Source: DATHSY01 sp046729855 (GTDB lineage: Bacteria; Actinomycetota; UBA4738; HRBIN12). Taken from it: DNA of 62,108 nt. A program made the translations under genes and the position numbers. Positions 1-7,905 of this stretch are shown piece after piece. Numbering within the stretch: the first letter of the stretch is position 1; each line of letters begins with the position of its first letter. The notes beneath the pieces were generated by a model. The model was given only the letters and a program-made list of their open reading frames with translations, made no database searches and was not told the origin of the DNA. The stretch spans positions 1 to 62,108 of the forward strand of contig JBKPHM010000002.1 in NCBI GenBank assembly GCA_046729855.1, given 5' to 3'.

Positions 1-660
1 TAGTCGCTCGATCCCGTCGAGGAGGAGGTCCAGCGCGAACTCGAACTCGAACTGGTCATCGCATCCCGCCGCGCCGACGACCGAGTCGGAGTCGTGCGAG
101 ATCAGCCGCACGATCTCCGCGATGTGCGGGAACGCGTTTTCGAGTTCGGGCGGGATCTCCTGGGGCGCCTGGTCGGCGGTGTTCGAGTCCTCGTAAAGCT
201 CCTGCGTGAACCCGAAGATCCGGCTTCCGATCGCGTGCAGGACGTGATGCGTGAGGTCGAGCGAGAATCCCGCGTCTCGGAAGAGCCTGATCATCGAGTC
301 CTGGTACGCCAGCACGACGGGCGTCGGGGTCGTACGGGTCTCGAGCGCTCGGCGGGCCCAGGGATGACGCAGGAGCGCCCGCCGGGCCGAGAGGATCCGC
401 TCCCGGATGGCACGCTTCCAGTCGGCGCCAGGGAGTGGCGGGTCGATCTCGCCGATGACGAGGTCAACCATCCCATCGAGCAGCTCCTCCTTGTTGGCAA
501 CGTGCTTGTACAGGGCCATCGGAACCACGCCGAGCTCGGAGGCGAGCCTTCGCATGCTCAGCGACTCGATCCCCGAGTCGTCGGCGAGCTCCACGGCGGC
601 TCGAAGCACCCGGTCGCTGGTTAGGCGGGCCCGGTGCGGCGCCTCTGCCTGCTGAGCCAT
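1..660 (-). CDS. TetR/AcrR family transcriptional regulator (C-terminus cut by window edge)
   Basis: DNA-binding repressor. The frame is open from the ATG at 660 to the window edge (220 codons), so the stop lies outside. Residues about 13-60 form a TetR-type helix-turn-helix, recognisable by ELADDSGIESLSMRRLASELG followed by the ALYKHVANKEELLDGM recognition segment; the rest is a ligand-binding domain with a run of Glu/Phe near the edge. It is divergent from the dehydrogenase at 764, and two 15-bp palindromes lie between them, so it probably represses that gene and possibly itself. The inducer cannot be inferred. Family assignment is firm; target assignment is inferred from position. Confidence 0.88.
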   Translation of the reverse strand, partial: MAQQAEAPHRARLTSDRVLRAAVELADDSGIESLSMRRLASELGVVPMALYKHVANKEELLDGMVDLVIGEIDPPLPGADWKRAIRERILSARRALLRHPWARRALETRTTPTPVVLAYQDSMIRLFRDAGFSLDLTHHVLHAIGSRIFGFTQELYEDSNTADQAPQEIPPELENAFPHIAEIVRLISHDSDSVVGAAGCDDQFEFEFALDLLLDGIERL

Positions 661-690
661 GCGAAGCCACCTCTCGCCCGAGATTTCTGT

Positions 691-743
691 TTGACAAGTG
701 TACGACGTACACCTAAGCTCTCGCCACAGTGTACGCCGTACAC
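691..743 (+). promoter_or_regulatory. Promoter with two TetR-type operators
   Basis: The -35 TTGACA is at 691-696 and the -10 TAAGCT at 714-719, spacer 17 bp. Palindrome GTGTACGACGTACAC (698-712) fills the spacer; a second copy, GTGTACGCCGTACAC (729-743), lies just past the expected transcription start near 726. Only the central base differs. The layout fits repression of the dehydrogenase by the divergent TetR. Confidence 0.85.
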
Positions 744-763
744 CAGGGCGAAGGGAGCGACCG

Positions 764-1741
764 ATGAAGGCGATCGTTCAGGACGGGTACGGCTCCGCGG
801 ACGTGCTGGAGCTGCGCGACGTCGAGCAACCGGTGATCGGGGAGGACGGTGTCCTCGTCCGCGTGCACGCCGCCGGCTGCGGGCCGGACGTGTGGCACAT
901 GATGACGGGGCTCCCGTACTTCGCCCGGCTGATGCCGGGCTTCAAGCAGATGCACGCCGCCCCGCGCGGCAGGGACGTCGCGGGCGTCGTCGAGGCCGCC
1001 GGTTCGAAGGTGACCGACGTGCGTCCTGGCGACGAGGTGATGGGCATCGTCGAGGGCTCGTTCGCCGAGCTCGCGGTCGGCCGGCCGGACAAGCTCGTCC
1101 GCAAGCCGGCGAGGTTGAGCTTCGAGGAGGCGGCCGCGGTGCCGATCTCGGGCCTCACCGCCCTGCAGGCAATCCGCGACGTGGCCAACGTCCGACCGGG
1201 GCAGACGGTCCTCGTGATCGGCGCCGGGGGCGGCGTCGGGACATTCGCCGTGCAGATCGCGAAGGCGTTCGGTGCCGCGGTGACCGGTGTGTCCAGCACG
1301 GAGAAGCTGGAGCTGGTCCGCTCGATCGGCGCAGACGACGCGATCGACTACACGAGCGAGGACTTCACCGACGGGAGGCGGCGGTGGGACGTGATCGTCG
1401 ACACCGCGGGGCGCCGACCGCTCCACGTGCTCCGGCGGGCGCTCTCGCCGCGCGGCACCCTAGCGATCGTCGGCGGCGACGGCGGCGGGAAGTGGACAGG
1501 CGGCTTCTTCCGTCAGATCCTGCGTGCACCGGTGATGTCACTGTTCACCGGCCAGCGTCTGCGCCCGGTGATCGGGAAGGAGAAGCAGGAGGACCTCCGG
1601 GCACTCGCCGAGATGATCGAGGTCGGCCAGGTCACGCCCGTCGTCGGGAAGACCTACGCGCTCGCGGCTGCAGCCGACGCGATCCGTGAGCTCGAACGCG
1701 GCCACGCCCGCGGCAAGCTCGTCGTCACCGTTCAGGGGTGA
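764..1741 (+). CDS. NAD(P)-dependent alcohol dehydrogenase / quinone oxidoreductase-like (MDR family)
   Basis: 325-residue medium-chain dehydrogenase/reductase. The N-terminal GroES-like half (about 1-125) is followed by a Rossmann half with the dinucleotide-binding motif VIGAGGGVGTFAVQIAK near residue 150. The usual catalytic and structural zinc cysteines are not evident, so the quinone-oxidoreductase branch is more likely than a zinc alcohol dehydrogenase. The start at 764 is chosen because AGGGAG lies 7 bases upstream; a longer frame from 698 would run through both operators. Likely a detoxification reductase under control of the divergent TetR. The substrate is unknown. Confidence 0.88.
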   Translation: MKAIVQDGYGSADVLELRDVEQPVIGEDGVLVRVHAAGCGPDVWHMMTGLPYFARLMPGFKQMHAAPRGRDVAGVVEAAGSKVTDVRPGDEVMGIVEGSFAELAVGRPDKLVRKPARLSFEEAAAVPISGLTALQAIRDVANVRPGQTVLVIGAGGGVGTFAVQIAKAFGAAVTGVSSTEKLELVRSIGADDAIDYTSEDFTDGRRRWDVIVDTAGRRPLHVLRRALSPRGTLAIVGGDGGGKWTGGFFRQILRAPVMSLFTGQRLRPVIGKEKQEDLRALAEMIEVGQVTPVVGKTYALAAAADAIRELERGHARGKLVVTVQG

Positions 1742-1764
1742 GCTTGCATCAATGAGCAGCTGGT

Positions 1765-2244
1765 TCACTTGCCGGTTGCCGCCGGCCAGAGGGTGTGTCG
1801 TGGTGCGATGTCTCCGTGGCCCGTCGTCGATGTATGGAGGCACCGCTGGATGTCGAACTCGAACAGCATCTGTTCGTCCATCCCGGGCGGTGGTTCGGCG
1901 AGGCGTCGCTCTGCCATGAACTGAGCTTCCAGCGCCGCTCTCAGTCTTCGATCGTCGACCGGTCGCGCGGTGCCGGTTAGGTAGAAGGCGTCCTCGTTCT
2001 CTTCGGCGGGGAACGAGTGCATCGCGTACCGCCCGTCGCGGAGGAGGTCGGCACGCTTCGGTGATGGGATGAGGAAGGCGAACAGGCCGGTATCGTCGAT
2101 GAGCGGGCACATCGGGTGAACGCGCGGCCCACCGTCGGTGCGGACGGTCGCGAGGAACGCGAGTCCGACGCCGTACTGATACATGAGCGCTCGGCACGCC
2201 GAGGCAAGTGATGGCTCGGATCTCGAGAACTCAGTCCACCTCAT
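1765..2244 (-). CDS. Pyridoxamine 5'-phosphate oxidase-like flavin/F420-binding protein
   Basis: 159-residue single-domain protein of the PPOX split-barrel fold. The N-terminal half carries the family pattern of a hydrophobic strand (GVGLAFLATV), then GGPRVHPMCP, then a strand ending in IPSPKRADLLRDGRYAMHS, as in small flavin- or F420-binding PPOX proteins. The later FYLTGTARPVDD strand and C-terminal helices also fit. Residues giving cofactor choice cannot be read with certainty. It stands alone between two plus-strand genes; the function is probably redox or cofactor binding. Confidence 0.75.
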   Translation of the reverse strand: MRWTEFSRSEPSLASACRALMYQYGVGLAFLATVRTDGGPRVHPMCPLIDDTGLFAFLIPSPKRADLLRDGRYAMHSFPAEENEDAFYLTGTARPVDDRRLRAALEAQFMAERRLAEPPPGMDEQMLFEFDIQRCLHTSTTGHGDIAPRHTLWPAATGK

Positions 2245-2388
2245 GGGTCGTGGCGTGCCGCCCTGAGTTCGGGCCCATCTTCGGACATCGCTGGGATGGT
2301 ACGGCTCTCACGTGTGCAGCGCCGTGGACCTCGGACGTGCAAGCATGGCCCGCGTACTGGCTTCCGGAGCAGGAGGGGGTCCGACAAC

Positions 2389-3567
2389 ATGGCGCGTCGA
2401 CGCTGGCTGCGCAGGCTGGTCGTCGTCGTAGTCGTGATCCTGCTGCTTCTCGCGGCGCCGTGGGTGTGGGCTCGGCTGTCGCTCGACCGGTCCTCGATCG
2501 CGCGCGCGATGCTGTGGATGGAGGCCGACGTCGGCGACCAGTACCGATTCCCGGCGCGCACCATCCCGGCTGGTGATGAGGCCAGCCCACTGCGGACGGG
2601 CGCGGAGATCGATCTCTCCTCGTCGATGCTCGCCGCGACGGCGGGCGGCCAGACCTTCGACGAGGCCCTGCGCCGGACCGACACGCTCGCGTTCGTAGTC
2701 GTCGACGACGACCGGCTCGTCTACGAGCGCTACTTGGGCACGGCAGACCGGCAAGCACGACAGACGTCGTTCTCGGTGGCGAAGTCCTTCCTTTCGACGC
2801 TCGTCGGGATCGCGGTCGACGAGGGACTGATCGAAAGCGTCGAGGATCCGGTGACCGAGTACGTTCCCGAGCTGGCCGAGCGAGACACTCGGTTCGAACA
2901 GATCACGCTCCGCCACCTTCTCACGATGTCCTCGGGCCTCCGGTATCAGGAGCAGGATGCCCCGTTGCCCTGGGGCGACGACGTCAACACGTACTACGGC
3001 ACCGACCTGCGCGCGGTGGCCCTGAACGAGTCGGAGGTCGTGAGCGCGCCGGGCGAGGTATGGCTGTACAACAACTACAACCCGCTGTTGCTCGGCATGG
3101 TCCTCGAGCGCGCGACCGGGATGTCCGTCTCCGAGTACATGTCCACGAGGCTGTGGCAACCGCTCGGGGCCGAAGCCGACGCGACCTGGAGCCTGGATTC
3201 CGAGGACTCCGGCTTCGAGAAGATGGAGAGTGGCCTGAACGCAACCCCCGTGGACTACGCGCGGTTCGGCCAGCTGTTCCTGCACACCGGCGAGTGGAAC
3301 GGCACCCGGATCGTGTCCAAGGATTGGGTCCGTGAGGCCACGGCGGCCGCTGTCCGGGCGGACCCTTCGGGCTTCTACCAGTACTTCTGGTGGATCGACT
3401 CGGAGCGGCCCGGGCGCTTCTACGCGCTTGGGAACTTCGGGCAGTACATCTACGTGGCTCCCGACGCTGGCGCCATCATCGTCCGGAACGGTGCTGACTG
3501 GGGGATCACCAACGACACGTGGCTCGGCGTGTTCCGGGATATCGCCGACCAACTCGTCGAGGAGTGA
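2389..3567 (+). CDS. Membrane-anchored serine hydrolase (beta-lactamase class C / PBP-like)
   Basis: 392 residues. The N-terminus is basic (MARRRWLRR) followed by one hydrophobic segment (about 10-25), so an anchor or signal sequence is likely and the catalytic domain is extracytoplasmic. The SxxK motif is in SFSVAKSFL and the Tyr-x-Asn motif in YNNYNP. The third motif (KTG/HxG equivalent) is less clear, near ALGNFGQYIY. The start is set at 2389 because AGGAGGGGG lies about 10 bases upstream; earlier in-frame starts lack one. Family roles include D-alanyl peptidases, esterases and beta-lactamases; the substrate here is unknown. Confidence 0.85.
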   Translation: MARRRWLRRLVVVVVVILLLLAAPWVWARLSLDRSSIARAMLWMEADVGDQYRFPARTIPAGDEASPLRTGAEIDLSSSMLAATAGGQTFDEALRRTDTLAFVVVDDDRLVYERYLGTADRQARQTSFSVAKSFLSTLVGIAVDEGLIESVEDPVTEYVPELAERDTRFEQITLRHLLTMSSGLRYQEQDAPLPWGDDVNTYYGTDLRAVALNESEVVSAPGEVWLYNNYNPLLLGMVLERATGMSVSEYMSTRLWQPLGAEADATWSLDSEDSGFEKMESGLNATPVDYARFGQLFLHTGEWNGTRIVSKDWVREATAAAVRADPSGFYQYFWWIDSERPGRFYALGNFGQYIYVAPDAGAIIVRNGADWGITNDTWLGVFRDIADQLVEE

Positions 3568-3584
3568 CCCGGCGTACACTCGTC

Positions 3585-4019
3585 ATGTTGACGAATCGTT
3601 CTGCGCCGCCCCCCACCGTGACGCCGGTGCTCGTCTACCCCGACGTACGAGCGGCGGTCGCGTGGCTGGAGACGGCATTTGGTTTCGAGGAACGCGTGCG
3701 AATCGGCGACGCGCATCGCGCGCAGATGCGCGTCGGAACGGATGGCGCGATCGTGGTCGCCGATGTCCGAGGGCAACAGGTTCCGCCGAGCCCGAGCCAG
3801 GTGACGCACGTCATCAAGGTGCGCGTGCCGGACGTCGATGCGGCGTTCGCTCGCGCGCGTGATGCCGGCGGCCGCGTCTTCGAGGAACCGACGACGCACG
3901 AGTACGGAGAGCGTTCGTGCGTGCTGGACGACCTCGCCGGCCACCGTTGGGAGTTGACCCAAACGGTGCGCGACGTCGATCCGTCGGAGTGGGGCGGCAT
4001 CGCCCTCGCGCCCTGGTGA
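3585..4019 (+). CDS. VOC family protein (glyoxalase/bleomycin-resistance fold)
   Basis: 144 residues with one vicinal-oxygen-chelate module pair: PVLVYPDVRAAVAWLETAFG at the start and the second-half motif VPDVDAAFARARDAGGRVFE followed by Glu-Arg-Ser-Cys-Val-Leu-Asp and GHRWEL near the C-terminus. Proteins of this kind bind a divalent metal or sequester toxins. A TACACT hexamer 4 bases before the ATG could be a -10, but the spacing is too short for a confident leaderless call. It begins 17 bases after the serine hydrolase stop. Substrate unknown. Confidence 0.82.
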   Translation: MLTNRSAPPPTVTPVLVYPDVRAAVAWLETAFGFEERVRIGDAHRAQMRVGTDGAIVVADVRGQQVPPSPSQVTHVIKVRVPDVDAAFARARDAGGRVFEEPTTHEYGERSCVLDDLAGHRWELTQTVRDVDPSEWGGIALAPW

Positions 4020-4064
4020 ACGTCGTGCCTCCGCTTCCGTGGGGCGGGCTCCCTTTCGGCACGT

Positions 4065-4079
4065 GAGCCAGGTTGGCTC
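4065..4079. terminator. Small hairpin between convergent genes
   Basis: Perfect 6-bp stem GAGCCA/TGGCTC with a 3-base loop in the gap between two convergent genes. There is no T-rich tail, so a terminator role is only suggested by position. Confidence 0.25.
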
Positions 4080-4091
4080 GTCAGGTGGCAG

Positions 4092-4463
4092 TCAATGTCG
4101 CGCCGGTCGCCTGGCGAGCGCCTCTGCCAGGCGCGTGCGGACGACCTTCTTCACGAGCGATGTCGGAAGCGGTTTCCCGTACTCGAAGCTGATTGTCCCC
4201 TTGCCCGTCACGCGCCCACCCAGTTCGTCACGGTGCGCATTGATCGCGCGTGTGCTCATCGGGAAGAAACTGTAGTGGTCTTTGAACGCGGCATAGGCCA
4301 CGATCCCCTTCCCGCCGAGGAGGAACCCGGGCATGCTGTAGGTGATCCCCTCCTCGAGATCGGGCGCCGCGGCCGCTATCGTCGCGCGCAGCTTTTCGAC
4401 CGCCGATCGTTGGTCCGGCGTGAGCGATTTCAGGTACGCATCGACGCTCGCCGGCTTCTCCAT
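4092..4463 (-). CDS. DUF1801-type protein (iron-chaperone/YdhG-like fold)
   Basis: 123 residues. The N-terminal SVDAYLKSLTPDQRSAVEKLR helix pair and central EGITYSMPGFLLGGKGIVAYAA are typical of DUF1801 / YdhG-YjbR-like small proteins, and the second half keeps YSFFPMS and KGTISFEYGKPLP. Members are compact single-domain proteins with poorly known roles; some are described as frataxin-like iron chaperones. ATG 4463 is preferred over GTG 4469 because a GGGGGTGAGG stretch lies just upstream. No operon partner: it is convergent with the VOC gene and divergent from the aldo/keto reductase. Confidence 0.8.
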   Translation of the reverse strand: MEKPASVDAYLKSLTPDQRSAVEKLRATIAAAAPDLEEGITYSMPGFLLGGKGIVAYAAFKDHYSFFPMSTRAINAHRDELGGRVTGKGTISFEYGKPLPTSLVKKVVRTRLAEALARRPARH

Positions 4464-4597
4464 CCTCACCCCCGCGCCTCTGCGCTTCCGGCATCATGAC
4501 ACGAGCCCAGCCGTCGATGCGGATGACGGGCAGGCAAGCACATCTCCCGCACTCGTGGGACGCTTGAGATCGACGGTACGGAGGAGGAGGCGGACGC

Positions 4598-5380
4598 ATG
4601 CGCTCTGACACGACTACGTCGACGCTGAGGTTGGGTGACGTCGAGGTGACGCGGGTCGGGCTCGGAACGAATCGGCTCACGAACACGCCGGGGCACGTCG
4701 CGTTCCTCAAAGACGCGGTCGCCGCGGGCGTGACGCATATCGACACGGCCCACAGCTACACGGGAGGAGAGAGCGAGGAGACGATCGGCGCGGCGCTGTC
4801 ACCTGCCCCCGATGACCGCGTCGTGGCGACGAAGGGAGGGTACGCGCCCGGGACCGGCCGCCCGGAGATCCTCCGCGCGCAGATCGACACGAGTCTCCGC
4901 CGGCTTCGGACCGACACGATCGACCTGTACTACCTACACCGCGTGGATCGGCAGACGCCGCTCGAGGAGAGCGTCGGTGCGCTCAAGGAGGCCCGGGACG
5001 GCGGGAAGATCTTGCACGTGGGACTGTCTCAGGTCGGGGTCGACGAGATCGAACGGGCCCGAGCGATCGTGCCGATCGCCGCCGTCCAGAACCACTACAA
5101 CCTGTCCGAACGCGGATGGGACGATGTCGTCGACCACTGCGCACGCGAGGTCATCGTGTTCGTGCCCTACTTCCCTCTTCACGGCGGGGACGGCGCGACG
5201 CTCCTGGACATCGCGGCACGCCATGGTGCCACGCCCGTGCAGATCCGCCTCGCATGGCTGCTGATGCGTTCGCGGGCGATGTTGCCGATTCCCGGCACGC
5301 TCTCGCTCGATCACGTTAAGGAGAACCTCGCGGCGCTTGAGATCGAGCTCACGCACGCCGAGTTCGAGGCACTGTCGTAG
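4598..5380 (+). CDS. Aldo/keto reductase
   Basis: 260-residue TIM-barrel NADPH-dependent oxidoreductase. The catalytic set is visible: Asp in HIDTAHSYTGGESEE with Tyr five residues later, Lys in VVATKGGYA, and His in DLYYLHRVD. The C-terminal cofactor region reads MLPIPGTLSLDHVKENL. It is somewhat shorter than the 300-330 residues common in the family, resembling the compact group. GGAGGAGG lies about 13 bases before the ATG. Probable reduction of small aldehydes or ketones; the physiological substrate is unknown. Confidence 0.9.
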   Translation: MRSDTTTSTLRLGDVEVTRVGLGTNRLTNTPGHVAFLKDAVAAGVTHIDTAHSYTGGESEETIGAALSPAPDDRVVATKGGYAPGTGRPEILRAQIDTSLRRLRTDTIDLYYLHRVDRQTPLEESVGALKEARDGGKILHVGLSQVGVDEIERARAIVPIAAVQNHYNLSERGWDDVVDHCAREVIVFVPYFPLHGGDGATLLDIAARHGATPVQIRLAWLLMRSRAMLPIPGTLSLDHVKENLAALEIELTHAEFEALS

Positions 5381-5432
5381 TTTGCGCGCCGTCCGTCCGC
5401 GGCGGAGCGAACGTTCGACCTGTCCTCGCTCG

Positions 5433-5834
5433 TCAGACGTCGTTGTCTTCGAGGTACTCCTCGACTGCCTCGAGGTCCTCGACGTCTCCGTGCGGATCCG
5501 GGTGGTCGGTCGCACCCGCCGCGTCGTCCTGGATCGTTACGGCCACCTCCTCCGGCGGCGCGTACGGATCGTTCTCTCGAACACCTTCCGCCACGAGTTG
5601 GTCCTCGACGTCCTCCGCCGCCTCGTCGACGAGCTCCAGCTCCTTGTCGGCGCGAACCGGCTCCGGCACCTCCTGCGCGAGCGCGCGGTCCAGGCCCTCG
5701 CCGGCGACCGCCTCCTCGGGGGTCGTTCCGAACCGGGTCGTGCCGAACGGGCGGTCGGCGCGCATGATCTCTGCCTCGAGCTCCTCGGACGTGAACTCGT
5801 CGTCGTCCTCGGTGCGTGGATCGATGTCCTCCAT
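5433..5834 (-). CDS. Very acidic small protein, DUF5709-like
   Basis: 133 residues, strongly acidic with very few Lys or aromatic residues and no membrane segment, so probably intrinsically disordered in part. The core GEGLDRALAQEVPEP resembles the LDQRLAEE-P signature I associate with the actinobacterial DUF5709 family; that link is from memory and moderate. The start ATG at 5834 is preceded by AGGTGAACCG. No known function, and the neighbours (aldo/keto reductase convergent, zinc-ribbon protein divergent) give no hint. Confidence 0.6.
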   Translation of the reverse strand: MEDIDPRTEDDDEFTSEELEAEIMRADRPFGTTRFGTTPEEAVAGEGLDRALAQEVPEPVRADKELELVDEAAEDVEDQLVAEGVRENDPYAPPEEVAVTIQDDAAGATDHPDPHGDVEDLEAVEEYLEDNDV

Positions 5835-5900
5835 GTCGGTTCACCTCCACCGGACCGGATCGTCGCGCCAGGGAATATCATCTGTGGTCGCGCGTGTTCA

Positions 5901-6389
5901 ATGATTGCGCTCATCTGGAGGGCTCGCAACATCGAGACGAAGCGGTGCGTGACGTGCGGCGACGAGCTGCACCCTGAACGAGCCGAGAAGTACGACTACT
6001 GCACCAAGCCGGAGTGCCGCCGGCGGAACGCCCGTCGCCTCCGAGTGGCCGCGGTCGGCGTCAACAAGGCGGCCGATCAGTTCGTCGTGCTCAACGAGAA
6101 GACCGAGAATGAGGCGGCGAGCGGCGGGTACAAGAAGCAGCCCGACGCCGTTGGCTCAGGCTGGCGTCCCTCGCGGAACCGTGGCGTCGTCGCGGGAAAG
6201 CCCGCCCCGAAGGCCGTTCCTCGGCCGAAGGCCCATCCATCCAGCCGGCCGTGGAGCGAGTCGCAGGAGAACCTCGCGGTCACGTACCGCGACATGGGGC
6301 TCACGCCCGACGCCATCGCGAAGAAGCTCGACGTGAGCCGCCGCCTCGTCATCCACATGCTTCTCAGCGCACCGCGGCGCAGGCGCTAG
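5901..6389 (+). CDS. Zinc-ribbon plus helix-turn-helix protein of unknown function
   Basis: 162 residues. An N-terminal treble-clef-like pair of Cys motifs, CVTCG and CTKPEC (about residues 16-37), should bind one zinc. A basic Arg-rich stretch and a Pro/Arg-rich linker follow. The C-terminal 40 residues (GLTPDAIAKKLDVSRRLVIHMLL) look like a helix-turn-helix. I recall similar unnamed actinobacterial proteins with this order but no experimental role. It is divergent from the acidic protein and convergent with the ABC operon. Start ATG 5901 has no clear ribosome site. Confidence 0.7.
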   Translation: MIALIWRARNIETKRCVTCGDELHPERAEKYDYCTKPECRRRNARRLRVAAVGVNKAADQFVVLNEKTENEAASGGYKKQPDAVGSGWRPSRNRGVVAGKPAPKAVPRPKAHPSSRPWSESQENLAVTYRDMGLTPDAIAKKLDVSRRLVIHMLLSAPRRRR

Positions 6390-6408
6390 GCGATCAGGAA
6401 GACGATCG

Positions 6409-7083
6409 CTAGGCGTCCGACAGCCGGCCGTCACGCATCGTCAGCACCCGATCGAGGAACGGGAGCGCATCGGGATCGTGCGTCGCCACCAGGCACGCCG
6501 TCCCGCCCGAGGCGCTCGACCTGATCGCGGCCATCACTGCCTTGGTCCATCCCTCGTCCTGATGCGCGGTCGGCTCGTCCGCCAGGAGCAACCGAGGCCG
6601 CAGGACGAGCGCCCGGGCCAGCGCCGCGCGCTGCTGCTCGCCCAGCGCTGCCTCCCGCGGGAACCTTGCCTCGACGTCCGTCAGCCCCAGCTCGTCGATC
6701 AGACCCAATGCGTCGCTGGCCACCGCGCCGTCCGCCTTGCTCAGCCGCAGCGGCAGGCGGACGTTCTCCCCGATCGGGAGCTCGTCGAACAGCGCCAGGT
6801 CCTGCGGCAGGATCGACACGTCACGCCAGTGTCGTTCTTGTGCGGCCAGAGCGGGGGCGGCGCTGGGGAGCGCGATCGTGCCGGCGTCGGCCCGCTCCCA
6901 TCCGCACAGGACGTTGAGCAACGTGGTCTTGCCCGATCCCGACGGGCCGGTCAGGCCAACGACCTCGCCCGCGCGAAGCGAGAACGAGACGCCAACCAGC
7001 GCGCGGACGTGCTCGGAGCCGCGGACGAACACCTTCTCCAACCCTTCGGCGACCAGCACCCGCGACCGCGTCTCGACGCTCAC
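6409..7083 (-). CDS. ABC transporter ATP-binding protein (MacB/LolD-like), last gene of the operon
   Basis: 224 residues. Walker A is GPSGSGKTT, Walker B LLLADEPTA, and the switch His is in LVATHDPD. The signature motif is degenerate (ALGEQQRAALARAL instead of LSGGQ), so it may be the weaker half of an ATPase heterodimer with the upstream ATPase. GTG 7083 overlaps the upstream stop as GTGA, indicating translational coupling; a longer frame to 7155 would run into the previous gene. It works with the FtsX permease and lipoprotein, probably moving a substrate at the membrane without a classical transport channel. Confidence 0.88.
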   Translation of the reverse strand: MSVETRSRVLVAEGLEKVFVRGSEHVRALVGVSFSLRAGEVVGLTGPSGSGKTTLLNVLCGWERADAGTIALPSAAPALAAQERHWRDVSILPQDLALFDELPIGENVRLPLRLSKADGAVASDALGLIDELGLTDVEARFPREAALGEQQRAALARALVLRPRLLLADEPTAHQDEGWTKAVMAAIRSSASGGTACLVATHDPDALPFLDRVLTMRDGRLSDA

Positions 7084-7901
7084 GGCGGCTCGATCCTCAT
7101 GTGATCGCGTTCCTCGCGGATCTGCGCACGCCCGTCGGGGAAGAGCCTCCGCCAATCGGCGGGGAGCTGGATCCGGCCGGCCTCGTCGATCACGGACAGA
7201 CGCCGCATGTCCCGCGCCTCGGCCTCGATCGAGCCGTGCCGGAGATGGAAGGTGCGGTCGGCCACCGAGGCCACGTCCGGGTCGTGCGTCGCGATCACGA
7301 ACGCCGTGCCGTCGGCCGCCGCCCGCGTCATGTACCCGATGACCTCGCGAGCGGAACCGCTGTCGAGCTCACCCGTCGGCTCGTCCGCGGCGACCAAGGT
7401 CGGGTGCGCCATGAGCGCGCCGGCGAACGACACGCGCTGCTGCTCTCCTCCGGACAGCTCCGCCGGCCGGTGGTCGGCGCGCCCCGACAGATCCATGCTC
7501 GCCAGCAGCTCGTCGGCCCGCTCCGACCAGCCGCGGGACAGGCCCGCGATCCGAGCCGACTGGCGCATCAGTTGCCGCACCGTGAGGTAGGAGACGAGGT
7601 TGTCGGCGGGTCGCTGGAACACGTAGCCGATCGTTCGGCGACGCAGGGCCCGCAGCGCGGCCGGCCCCAGACCGTTCGTCTCGACGCTTCCGATCCGTAC
7701 GGAGCCGGCCGTTGGCCGGTCGAACCCGGCCAGGATCCGGAGCAGCGACGACTTGCCCGACCCAGACGGTCCGACGAACGCGGTCACCGCACCCGACGGG
7801 ATCTCGACGTCGACCCCTCGCAGCGCCGCCACCTCACCCGCCGAGCCCTGGTAGACCTTCACGACCCCGGTGCACGAGGCGGCGATCGCGGCGCCGGGCA
7901 T
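7080..7901 (-). CDS. ABC transporter ATP-binding protein with AbrB-like C-terminal tail
   Basis: 273 residues. The ATPase core (about 10-225) has Walker A GPSGSGKSS, signature LSGGEQQRVSFAGAL, Walker B VAADEPTGELD and switch ATHDPD: a MacB/LolD-type ATPase. About 40 extra residues follow; LSVIDEAGRIQLPADWRRLF matches the SpoVT/AbrB beta-strand pattern (GRIxLP), so a small swapped-hairpin domain may be fused to the ATPase. ATG 7901 lies 4 bases after the FtsX stop. Second of two ATPases in this coupled operon. Confidence 0.88.
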   Translation of the reverse strand: MPGAAIAASCTGVVKVYQGSAGEVAALRGVDVEIPSGAVTAFVGPSGSGKSSLLRILAGFDRPTAGSVRIGSVETNGLGPAALRALRRRTIGYVFQRPADNLVSYLTVRQLMRQSARIAGLSRGWSERADELLASMDLSGRADHRPAELSGGEQQRVSFAGALMAHPTLVAADEPTGELDSGSAREVIGYMTRAAADGTAFVIATHDPDVASVADRTFHLRHGSIEAEARDMRRLSVIDEAGRIQLPADWRRLFPDGRAQIREERDHMRIEPP

Positions 7902-7905
7902 CGCG

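Noticed and set aside
2308..3579. 423-codon minus-strand frame opposite the serine hydrolase
   Set aside because: Antisense shadow; no recognisable motif, while the plus strand carries SxxK and YxN motifs and a Shine-Dalgarno.
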